A stretch of 64,000 nt of DNA, from positions 393,680 to 457,679 of the forward strand of contig MEHQ01000781.1 in the NCBI GenBank assembly GCA_008828725.1. The letters run 5' to 3'. Positions 32,868 through 42,920 of the stretch are shown here, piece by piece. The stretch is from Saccharina japonica (lineage: Eukaryota; Sar; Phaeophyceae; Laminariales; Laminariaceae). The notes below the pieces were generated by a model. It worked only from the letters and a program-made list of their open reading frames with translations. It was not told where the DNA came from and did no database searches. Position 1 is the stretch's first letter, and each line of letters starts with the position of its first letter. The translations under genes and the position numbers were made by a program.

Positions 32868-34150
32868 GCACCGCGGCTCGTCTAGAGCGGGTAAAGAGTG
32901 GTGGGTCTATAGTTGCCCTGTTGGTGTTGGTGGTGGCTGTTGGACGCGTTCTACGATACACACACAGAGGTTTGCTCTTTTTGCCCTTCTGAGGCAAATA
33001 CTAATACTAATATTCCTGGCTGGTGGGGTTTCTCTACTGAGGAACTGCTCAATAACGCATGCCTTATCGTTTTTTTTTGTGATAATACGTACATTTTTCG
33101 CGATAAACCTAGGGCATGGGCTTGCTCATCGAGTTGAGGTTAAACCGTGTGGATTTTTTTCTTAAAAGCCAGTTTTTGGTTGACTTACGATGAATACTTA
33201 TAATGTGTAGAGCTGCTCAAGCGAGGAGCCCCAGAACAACATGCGACGTGGTGCACTCCTACCACAGCATGCGTCGTTATTCGTTATGTCTGCTGTGAAA
33301 AATACAATGTGAATTTCCACCGTGAAAAATGAAATGTCGTTCGCAAGATTCGTAAATTCTTGGTGAGAATGGACGAGAAGAGACAACGGGAAAAGGGGCA
33401 AATCTTGGACGGGGGGGGGCAAGTTTTGTCAGCGAGACGGGACGGTAAAGACAACGGTGCAGGTTTGGATGACAGGACGGGACCGTAAATGACAGTATCT
33501 CGACGGGACGGGACCGTAATTTCCAACGGGCGTGACTTTCTTGACGGGACTGGACGGTAAAGTACAACGGGGCAGAGTTTGATGGCAGGACGGGACGGTA
33601 AGTGACAACGGTTGGATAATTTGTCGACGGGACGGGACGACGGGACCAGTTTGGCGACGGTTTTACCGTCCCGCCGTTCCCGTCGCTCCCGTCCCGTCAA
33701 AATACACCGTGATAAGCCTTGGTAAAATATCGATCGACTTCCCAGCCTAGGGTAAGCCTTATTATTTAATACGTATAAAAATAGTTCACAATGTGTTCTC
33801 TTTTTTTTGGTGTTTGTGAACTTGCAGCATGCCTATGACGTATGATACGTAGTATGCGCGGATGGTGTACTTGGTGCTTTAACGTGAGAACTCTGTCTGG
33901 TGCTCGTTTGGGCTAGGTACAGTAGTAGTACTACTGCTGTGTACCTGCATTCGTTTTGTCATGCAGTATGCCAATCGATGAATATACATACGTACACAGC
34001 TCGCATCTTACCATTTAAACACGCTGCGCTGTGCTCCCAAGCTGACTACTGCATGTTGAATACCCGGCCATCCGGCGTGGTTTATCATGGTCGAATACTT
34101 CCGGAGCACGTATATACGATACTATATGCTCTTGTTTTTGTCGTTTTTTC
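32868..34150. other. ATG16 3' flank, no gene seen
   Basis: Contains a copy of the 27,262 repeat (33,035-33,180), a minisatellite (33,375-33,700) and a CGATCGACTTCCCAGCCTAG remnant of the 13.5-kb tRNA-like segment near 33,730. I could not point to a polyadenylation site with confidence. Confidence 0.5.
33375..33700 (+). repeat. GACGGGACGGTAA minisatellite
   Basis: Five to six degenerate copies of about 55 bp containing GACGGGACSGTAA and ACAACGGGG. The 90-140-codon ORFs on the minus strand only read this repeat. Confidence 0.8.
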
Positions 34151-34154
34151 GTTA

Positions 34155-35006
34155 GGGCCATTCCTAACGAACAAAAAAAATCACGATTCGTGAGGTTTTT
34201 GTCGTGAATCGTGATTTTTTTTGTCGTGATTCACGACAAAAACCTCACGATTCATGACGCCAATTTTTTTACAATTTCTTAAAAAAAAACAAAATCACGA
34301 TTCACGACATTCGTCGTGGCTCAAAATACGCCTGATCAAGGCACTACGTAACCCACCCGACACCAACGGTATCCGATGGCCGGTATAGGGGCATGCCAGG
34401 CCCTGCTTCGTACGCCGGTTGTGGACAGCGAGTGGCTGCCTAAAGACACTGCTGGGTGCGGGGTAACGAGCATGCTGTGACCTCGAAATCTCGAGGAGGC
34501 GGAGACACAGCGTGAAGAAAAAGCAAAAATAATCTGAAAATCTCATGGGCCAGGCAGAGCAGACGACATGTCAGCGAGATGGGAACCTCGCGCGGACCTG
34601 GCCTGGCCGACGGCGCGTGAGGTTTGAATATCACAGACCGTGTCGGGCCTCTGCCCATGGTTTGAATCACGGGCCGGGTCGGGCGCGGTCGGCCCGGCAC
34701 GGCCTGGCCGTGACCTACCTGCGAGAGTTGGCCCCACCCTCAAATACCGTTGGTTTGAAAATATCGGATTCTTTATAATTTGACAATATCACCAGATCAC
34801 GAAACGTGACGAAAAAGCACCAATTTTCGTTAGGAAAGAAACATCACGAATCGTGATATTTTGTCATGCCAAAACGTCACGAATCGTGATTTTTTTTTGT
34901 TCGTTAGGAAAGGCCCTTAATAGGAAAGAAACATCACGAATCGTGATATTTTGTCATGCCAAAACGTCACGAATCGTGATTTTTTTTTGTTCGTTAGGAA
35001 TGGCCC
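34155..35006. mobile_element. Harbinger-like DNA element with duplicated right end
   Basis: Terminal inverted repeat GGGCCATTCCTAACGAAC followed by an A run and TCACGATTCGTGA at both ends, flanked by TTA at 34,152-34,154 and 35,007-35,009. The right end is present twice, ending at 34,916 (again followed by TTA) and at 35,006. TTA targets and GG[G/C]CC termini are typical of PIF/Harbinger MITEs. No transposase. The interior carries multiple TCACGA-TCGTGA palindromes and a GGGCCGGGTCGGGC stretch. Confidence 0.75.
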
Positions 35007-35009
35007 TTA

Positions 35010-35890
35010 TTTACCGTTAGGATTTGGTGTGTACCTCGTAGGGACGATCAGCAGCAGTACCGGTATACGTACGTACGAGTAGTGCAATTAGATGGGTCCA
35101 CAGACAGCAGAGCGGCCAGATCCAACCAAGAAGCAATGACGAGTAATTGTAGATCCAAGTTAGATCCAAAAGTCAAGCCCAGGTGGCAAAACTGGTGTCC
35201 ACATCGCACGAGTCGTTGGTCTACTGCTGTGACTTGTGTATCACTATCGGGCATGCTCTGTTGTACTGTATACGTCATACTAGGAATGACGTTTATCTTA
35301 TGAACATCTTGCCCGCCGGGCTTCGGTCAGAGTTACACTAGTGAGTAGAGTACTTGGAGTACATATTAATATTAATAGTACTGCTGTAGAGTCTGGAGTT
35401 GTAGAGTGCTCGTGGATACTCGTAAATCGTAAACCGCTTCAGTTGTGCATCCTGATGTTTCAAGTCTACGGAATCTACGAGATATCTGGTACAACAGGAG
35501 TTCATGAAATAGTTGGAGGCGTAATCGATTGGGGAGACTATTTCTAGTCCCCTGAAGCGACACAACGCAAGCACCACACCACAGCAATTTGTCTTGTTCC
35601 CTGCTGCTGGGCGCGATGGAGAGTACACCACGAGAGGGTGAGTGAGCACTGGGGCATGTGGTTGCCGTGGGTGTCGGCATTGTTGCGTTTTCTATTGATA
35701 ACATCACCGTTATGCTTTGTAAAGTTCAGACCTTACTCGATACCGTGTGTACATAACGCGTACTGTACCTTGTATGCCGAAGCTCCACGATGCCAGGAAG
35801 GCGAGCCTTATTTCGCACCCACGCCTTTGAAGCTGCGGAAGCCTTCTCTGCATCGGAATCTACTGTGCCAGTTTGTAAAGGCCGTTTCCG
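35010..35890. other. Non-coding, nothing recognised
   Basis: Short ORFs only, no domain, no strong repeat. An ORF of 280 codons that starts at 35,638 runs into the following repeat cluster and is not supported. Confidence 0.4.
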
Positions 35891-35894
35891 ATGA

Positions 35895-37852
35895 GGCCGT
35901 TTCCTATGCGGTTCGATTTTTGAGCTTCAGATTATGGTCTGATCGATTTTTCAGCGACCTAGTTCGAAAATCGAAACAGTCCTCTTATGCGAGAAAACAC
36001 GGATTTGTTGTATCATACGTGCAGATATTTGAGCAAACGGCAAGACCAACTGCTGTTGTTGTTGTGGTCTGGCGCCGCGAAGAGACGCGCCGAGTGCGCT
36101 GTACTGGGCATAGAACCCAAGCGTTCGAAGCCACGTTGGCTGCCTTTGGTCTGGCGGCGACGCGCCGAGTGCGCTCGAGTCGACCTGTCTTGATATTTTG
36201 TATTTTGACACAACGAAGCATCCGAGCGTTGACTGTGTACTACTGCTGTACTGCTGCTGCTGCTGCTGTAAACTCTACGAGTACGAGTACGGAGAGGCGC
36301 GCGCCGAGTGCGCTTCCCTTCGTCTCTAGGCCCGAGCCCGCGCCAGCCGACTGTAATTTGGCGACGGAGAGGCCCACCGATCGTCGGCTGCGCGTCGGGC
36401 GCGAAGCAACGTCGCTGTGTCACCATCCAACCCATCGATCGTGCTGCTGCTGCTTGCTTGCTGCGTGGATAACATCTTGAATTTAGAGACCATGCCATTT
36501 TTCGATTTGAAAATCTGATGACCCAAGTCGTCGGATTTTGGCCCAAAATCCGACGACTTGGGTCATCGGATTCTCAAATCGAAAAATTTCCGGTCAGATT
36601 TTGCATAATCGGGCTGCATAGGACGGTGCTTTCGTTTTTGAGATCGAAAAATACAAATCTGAAGCTCGAAATCGAACCGCATAGGAAACAGCCTGAGGGT
36701 CAAATTTTGAGCTTCTGGTCCGATCGATTTTTCGATTTTTCAGCGACCTACAACAGCAGCAGGACGTATATAGTAGATCGAAAATCGAAACCGCAGTCTT
36801 TTCGTACGTAGTCTTCCTATGTGAGAAAAACGGAATTATTTTACGTGCAGAGATCCGAGCAAAAGGCGAGACCAACTGCCGTTGCTGTGGTCTGGCGCCG
36901 GGAAGAGACGCGCCGAGTGCGCTGCACTGTGCGTAGGACCCAAGCGTCCGAAGCCACGCTGGCTGCCTCTGGTCTGGCGGCGACGTGCCGAGTGCGCTCG
37001 AGTCAACCTGTCTTTTGTATTCTGACACAACGAAGCATCCGAGCCCAGCACCTTTTCTGACTGACTGACTGCTAGCTGCTGTAAAGTCTAGGAGTACGGA
37101 GAGATGCGCGCCGAGTGCGCTTCCCTTCGTCTCTAGGCCCGAATCCGCGCCAGCCGACTGTGTAGTCTGGCGATGGAGAGACGCACCGATCGCCGGCTGC
37201 GCGTCGGGCGCGAAGCAACGTCGCTGTGTCACCACCCAACTCATCGATCGTTTTGCTGCTGCTGCTTGCTTGCGTGGATACCATCTTGAATTTAGAGACC
37301 ATGCCATTTTTCGATTTTAAAATCTGATGACCCAAGTCGTCGGATTTTGGGCCCAAATCTGACGACTTGGGCCATCAGATTCTCAAATCGAAAAAAATCC
37401 GGTCAGAGTTTGCACAGTCGGACTGCATGCGCAGATGCTTTCGTTTTTGAAATCGAAAAACACAAATCTGAAGCTCGAAATCGAACCGCACAGGGAACGG
37501 CCGTTTCCTAGGCGGTTCGAATTTTTAGCTTCAGATTTTGGTTCCATATTCCATATTCCTAGTCGCTGTGTCGCCATCCAACTCATCGATCGTTCTGCTG
37601 CTGCTGCTTGCTTGCGTGGAAAATATCTTGAATATAGAGACCATGCCAGTTTTCGATTTTAAAATCTGATGACCCAAGTCGTCGGATTATGGGCCAAGAT
37701 CTGACGACTTGGGCCATCGGATTCCCAAATCGAAAAATACTCGAAAAAGTTCCGGTCAGGTTTTGCACATTCGAACTGCATAAGCAGGTGCTTTTCTTTT
37801 TTAAGATCGAAAAATAAAATCTGAAGCTTACAATCGAACCGCACAGGAAACG
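35895..37852. repeat. Three head-to-tail palindrome-centred elements
   Basis: Each unit opens with GGCCGTTTCCTATGCGGTTC (35,895; decayed in unit 2; 37,500) and closes with its reverse complement (about 36,690; 37,503; 37,852). In the middle of each is a near-perfect palindrome (centres about 36,546, 37,351 and 37,693) built from GACCCAAGTCGTCGG and its complement, arms of about 45 bases. Units 1 and 2 are about 800 bp; unit 3 is internally deleted to about 350 bp. The GCGCCGAGTGCGC motif recurs in units 1 and 2. No transposase seen. Confidence 0.8.
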
Positions 37853-38176
37853 GCCTTATACTGTTGAAAAAAGCCTTTTCGATCCCAACTTTTTCGATCG
37901 AGCAACATCAAATCCCGGGATGCCCACCACATCTCTCTCCACCCCTCCAAACTCACGGTCACACCACACAGCAGCAACGTTTAGAACCCGCGAGTAGGAC
38001 ACGAAGCAGTTTTCAACTCTCGTATCAACCGCCCCCGGGAAGAGCACAAAAAAGCTACAAAATCGATCCGATTGACGGTAGGGAAGCCATCCAGACACAC
38101 CCTGTCGAATTGATAGAGTGGGTCGGAAACCAATTTTTTCAGAACTCCTAATCTGACGGCATAAGAATTAGCCTTA

Positions 38177-38674
38177 GGCCGACTATTATGGGGTCGGAAT
38201 CTACAACATAATTTTTTCAACACCTTCGCAGGTTTTTTCTCCCGGGGACGCTTAAAAATGTCCCCTACTATCTCGCGTAGCCATTGATCAGTTTTCGAGA
38301 GGAATCCAGTGGTATTGGCCGATTTTTCAGGCTCGAATTTCCAACGGATGGCCAACTCAGGCCAACTGACCCTGTTTGGATGTTTTTTTATCAAAACCGG
38401 GCAAACAATACCAGGTACAAAACACGCGGTCTGTTCCGATTTTTTCACCGAAACCGGGCGAACAATCGAAACAGGGCCAGTTGGCCTGAGTTAGCCATCC
38501 CTTGGAATTTCGAGCTTGCGAATCTGCCAATACCACTAGATTCCTCTCGAAAATTGATCAATGGCTGGTTGAGACAGTATTAATAGGGGACATTTTTTTA
38601 GTGTCCCCGGGAGAAAAAGCCTGCGAAGGTGTTGAAAAATCCTGTTATGGATCCCGATCCCACAATAGTCGGCC
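38177..38674. mobile_element. 498-bp fold-back MITE with TTA target duplication
   Basis: Almost the whole element is one inverted repeat. Arms of about 230 bases start GGCCGACTATT and share TCAACACCTTCGCAGG, TCTCCCGGGGAC, AGCCATTGATCA and GGCCAACTCAGGCCAACTG. It is flanked by TTA at 38,174-38,176 and 38,675-38,677. Non-coding. The target site and GGCC terminus suggest the PIF/Harbinger group. Confidence 0.85.
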
Positions 38675-38677
38675 TTA

Positions 38678-40930
38678 GAGTGTTGGCGCAAAACGAAATT
38701 TCAAAATAGCACATCCGTCAGTAGTTCAATAAAAAAAATGAAGTAAGTCCGTCTCGCGCTACCGAAATTTGTAAATTTGGTAAGAAATTAAGACCTTCTC
38801 GGAAAACGAACCGCTTGGGCGGCGATTTTTCAATCATTTGCAGACGATCTGTATTAGTAGTATGTACCAATCTCGTATAATAGCGTTGTGTACTTAAAGC
38901 AACGTTGCTGCCGTTGTTGTGTTTCCGAGTGTCGGTTGATACACAGGGATACAGCGAGCCCTCCTGAAGCGCCGAACCCGACCGCAGCACACCACTAACG
39001 TACGTACGAAGTAGCAGAGTACAGTAAACCTTCTCCGCACGGCCTGCGTTTCATCGCTTCCCCACGCCCTGCCGCTCTCGTCCCAGCGTATAGCAACCAA
39101 GGAAGAAAAAAACGCCGTCAGAAACGGCGCAGCAAGAGGCTGCTGTGCAAGCTGTATGTACGTACTCGTATTTTATGCCGGGTATCATGGTACCTGGTGC
39201 CGGTATATGGTTACAATAGAAAAGCTCACAGCGAAAATGCGGCTTCAGGCACACTACACGATGAGCAGAGACAGAGGCAGGAGTAGAAGCACCAGACAGA
39301 AAGACGGGCGCGTCTCTGGTCCTCAGAGGAGCTGTACCCGGCGACCACAGCTAGCTCTCTCTGATTTGCCTGTCTGTCTCGTCGGAGCGGGCCGAGGTCA
39401 TCTGCTAGCAGCCACAATTATGTACAGAGCTGCTGCTGCTGCGATGGGTCCCGCAAACAGCTATTGAGGAGGCAGTGGGGATGTGCGGCAACGCGACAAA
39501 CCAAAATAAAACTAAAAACTAAAAACCAGCGTACGAGTAGCAACGGCAGCCCAGCAACGGTGGCGGCGGCAAAGTTAACCGCAGCACCGCCGCTGTTCTC
39601 CCACGACTGCAAGCAGCAGCACAGCTAGCGGAAGCTGCGTAGCGCCAGCTACAGTAACTGCAGCATCTGCTATAGCAAGATAAACAACCAGCATCATCAG
39701 CCCCAGCGGCACCAGCAGCAGCAAAAGCAACAACTTTTATTGTTGCAAAAGCAACAACTTTTATTGTTGCATTTTTCGGTTTTGAGACCGACGATTATTT
39801 TCGTCGTGCGTTGCTGCTGCTGCTGCTGCCCTCGACCTAGGCGCACCGCCGCGCCTCCGTACTCCGCTCCGAGCACGCCCGACGTCTGTCATATAGACCG
39901 TGGCGGCGCGCCGCCGCTGCTGCTACTGCTGCTACCGCAGTGTGGTGCAATTGAAACGATACACAAGCTGTCATGATATCGCGCTCTACAAACATGACAC
40001 GTGTACGTTCGAGTACTCGTACTCGTGCGAGTAGTCCTTTCTGAACGACTCATCCTCCACGACACCAAGCGGGTGAGAGAGCACCGTAGCGAGGCACCGG
40101 CAATCCGCCGGCGCCCCGCTGGCACAATCCAACGCCGCTCTTCCGCGTCATACTCCAGCTACGAGTATACCTCTCGAGTCTTTGTGCTCCCAGCTGTTGT
40201 TGTGTTGTTTGCAGCAAGCAGCACAGGTTGGTGCGTGCGAGGCATGGAAGACTGCTAGGTGTTTATAAGCCAATGATATGGAGTGCAAAAAATTACGGTA
40301 CATTTCGTCAAATTCCTACCTTCGATGAAGTACTTTTTTGTCCCTTTTTTAATGTTTTACCTCAAATCCTATACTTCGTTTACCTTCGGTGTTTATTTTC
40401 GGGAAGGAAAGTAAAAAAAAACGTCATCGCAAACACTCCATTGTTTGCTTTTTTTTCGGCAAGAAGAAGAAAGGCTTGGTGTCGCCGGAGAAAAGAGCTA
40501 CAGAGTACTGTGACGGAAGACGCTTTTTACTCTCCAAACATCCATCTCAAGTGTCAACTCGTATGCTTTTTTACTTTTACTCTCGGCGACTCGGCGGACT
40601 TTTTTGGACCAGCTGCGGTCACAGGTATCGTCGTGTCTACTTCCCCCCCCAGCGAGTCATTCCTTCACTCCTTTTGGTCTGTGTCGCTCATCGTATACCT
40701 GGTTTTTGACCTGGTTCGTACGAGTACAACGTTCCCGTTCGGGATGTGGTTGACTTGAAACTATTACGCGGGTGTCACAAGTTGAAAAGGTGGAACATCG
40801 TCATCACCAGGCGTTCCTATTGATGTGATGACAGGATTATGAGGTTCGACGATGTGTGGTTGATTTAAAGATTGGACTTGAAAATGTAGTCACGATATCA
40901 TTGGCCCTGTCTCAACACTCTACAATAGTT
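38678..40930. other. Intergenic, CAG/CTG-rich, no gene supported
   Basis: Contains CTG/CAG runs (39,430-39,740; 39,810-39,830), a duplicated hairpin AAAAGCAACAACTTTTATTGTTGC (39,723-39,771) and the second copy of the 14,339 repeat (40,730-40,905). The ORFs here have no recognisable domain or consistent splice sites. Confidence 0.5.
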
Positions 40931-40937
40931 TACCCGT

Positions 40938-42920
40938 ATGATAGATCTAGCCGGTGTTGGAAGAATGTTGTGGCACAGCAGTGGCGCCAAGTCGTCGGGC
41001 GGAGGTAAAGTAATCGAGGACGGCGTTTCTCTGATTGTCTTCCTGTCTATTTCAGTTTGAGAAGTGTGCGTTATTCCACATCAACTTCCTACTGACGCTT
41101 ATCTATCTTTTGTCTTTTCCTGGACTTACAACTTTTCAGGAAATGGCCGTTGCGTCGAAGCGTTCACTGTCGCCTTGAATCACGGATGCAGGGAAGAGAA
41201 TAAGGCCTGGTACGCGCCTACCATGCATCTGCAGTTGGCTTCGCTGGATTTCTGTAGAGCATGTCGAGAATTCGCGACCTTGCACGTCCGGATAGACGAC
41301 GATGCCCCTCGCAGCATGTGGACGTCTCGGACCCAACCGGCGCAGCCGACCATCGGCGGCAAAAAACCGTGCCCCTCGAGTCGCATCCCGGCCGTGCGGA
41401 TGCTGAGTGCGACATGGGCCCACCGTACGGAGCCTTTGCCACAAAAGCCTGATACGGAGGTGTCGGAAGGTCTGAGGCCGCACCTTAGTTGTTCCTCCAT
41501 CGAAGACAGCGTGAACTCTGTGACATGGCCCAATTCGCTTCGTCGGCTGTTTTTGGCGGAGCACGTCGACCAACCCATAGCTGGGGTGGCGTGGCCGGCC
41601 TTCCTGCTTGAGTTATCGCTCGCAAATCAACCCATAGCTGGAGTGGCGTGGCCGGCCTCCCTTCAAACGCTATCCTTCAGGACAGGTTTCGATCAACCCA
41701 TCGCTGGAGTGACATGGCCAGCCTCCTTGCAAAAACTATCATTCGGGTATGGGTTCAATCAACCAATTGAAGAAGTTGCGTGGCCGGCCTCCCTGCAAGA
41801 GCTGGTGCTCTGTAATCATTTCAACCATCCCATCGCTGGTGTAGCGTGGCCGATCTCTCTGCGGCGGCTATCAATCGGATTTGATTTCAACCAACCTATC
41901 GCCGAAGTCGTGTGGCCGGCCTCCCTGCAAGAGCTGTCGTTTGGGTATAATTTCAACCAGCCCATCATTGAAGCTACGTGGCCGGCCTCCCTGCAAAAAC
42001 TGTGGATTGGTGATTTATTTAATCGACCCATCGCTGGAATCGTGTGGCCGGCTTCTTTGCAAGAACTATGGTTGGGGGATGCATTCAATCAACCGATCGT
42101 TGCAGTGGTATGGCCGGCCTCCCTCAAAAAGCTGTTCTTGGGGTCTAATTTCGTGCATCCCGTCGCTGGAGTGGTTTGGCCGCCCTTGCTGTGGTCGTTA
42201 TCTATCGGGGAAAAGTTCAGGGAACCTACCGCCGGAGTGACGTGGCCGCCGCCACCCCCCACGACGGAAATTACTGATGTTTTCTTTGGACCTAATGGTA
42301 CAGTGGAGTGGCCGGCCGAACCCATCGCTGGGTTGGCATGGCCGACTTGCCTGCTAGAGCTATCGCTGGGGCGTAGTTTCATACCACCCATCGCTGGAGT
42401 AGCGTGGCCTGCCTCCCTCCGAAAGCTGTCGCTCGGAGAGTATTTTAATCAACCCATCGCGGGAGTGGCCTGGAACAACTTTCTGCAAGTAATTTCGCTC
42501 GGGAATAGTTTTAATCAACCCATCGCCGAAGTAGCTTGGCCGTCTTCCTTACGAAAACTGTCGTTGGGGAGTCATTTCAACCAACCTGTAGTTGAAGTAG
42601 TGTGGCCGGCCTCGTTGCAAGCCCTATCGTTCGGGAGGCGTTTCAATCAGCCCATGGCTGGAGTGGCGTTGCCGGACTCTTTGCGAAAGCTATCGTTCCA
42701 TTACGATTTCAACCAACCGATCGTTGGAGTAGTATGGCCGGCCTCCCTGCAGGAAATCTCGTTCGGGAATAATTTCAATCAGCCTCTTGTGGGAGTGTTG
42801 TGGCCTGCTTCCTTACGACAGGTGTTGTTTGAGTGCATCTCAATGACACCAATTATTAGGGATGCTGCGTGGCCGGACTCCTTGAAACTTTTGGCGTGCG
42901 CAGGATGTAGGATGCGGTAG
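40938..42920 (+). CDS. FNIP-like repeat protein 1
   Basis: Exon 2 (41,140-42,920) is secure. It encodes a conserved N-terminal domain of about 130 residues (GNGRC, AWYAPTMHLQLASLDFCRACR, RIPAVRMLSATW) and about 20 repeats of 22 residues of the form FNQPIAGVxWPASLQxLSFG. These resemble the Dictyostelium FNIP repeat (FNQPI..LP.SL..L.FG), an LRR-like fold presumed to bind proteins, with an invariant Trp-Pro added. Exon 1 (40,938-41,004) is tentative: an ATG in frame, then GGAG|GTAAAG, and acceptor TTTTCAG at 41,139 join in phase as Gly. Without that intron the frame also stays open from an ATG at 41,064. About 615 residues, no membrane segment. One stretch around residue 395 is a Pro-rich break in the repeats. 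Ligand unknown. Confidence 0.8.

Noticed and set aside
33277..33700. Minus-strand ORFs of 96 and 138 codons, Arg/Pro/Ser-rich
   Set aside because: Direct translation of the GACGGGACGGTAA minisatellite.
35638..37307. ORFs up to 280 codons in the 36-37 kb region
   Set aside because: They run through tandem palindromic elements; similar peptides appear from each copy in different frames (RREETRRVRC).
41816..42391. Minus-strand ORFs opposite the first FNIP-like gene
   Set aside because: Periodic shadows of the repeat on the coding strand (GHTTPAMGW units). The plus strand carries the conserved domain, the third paralogue and splice acceptors.
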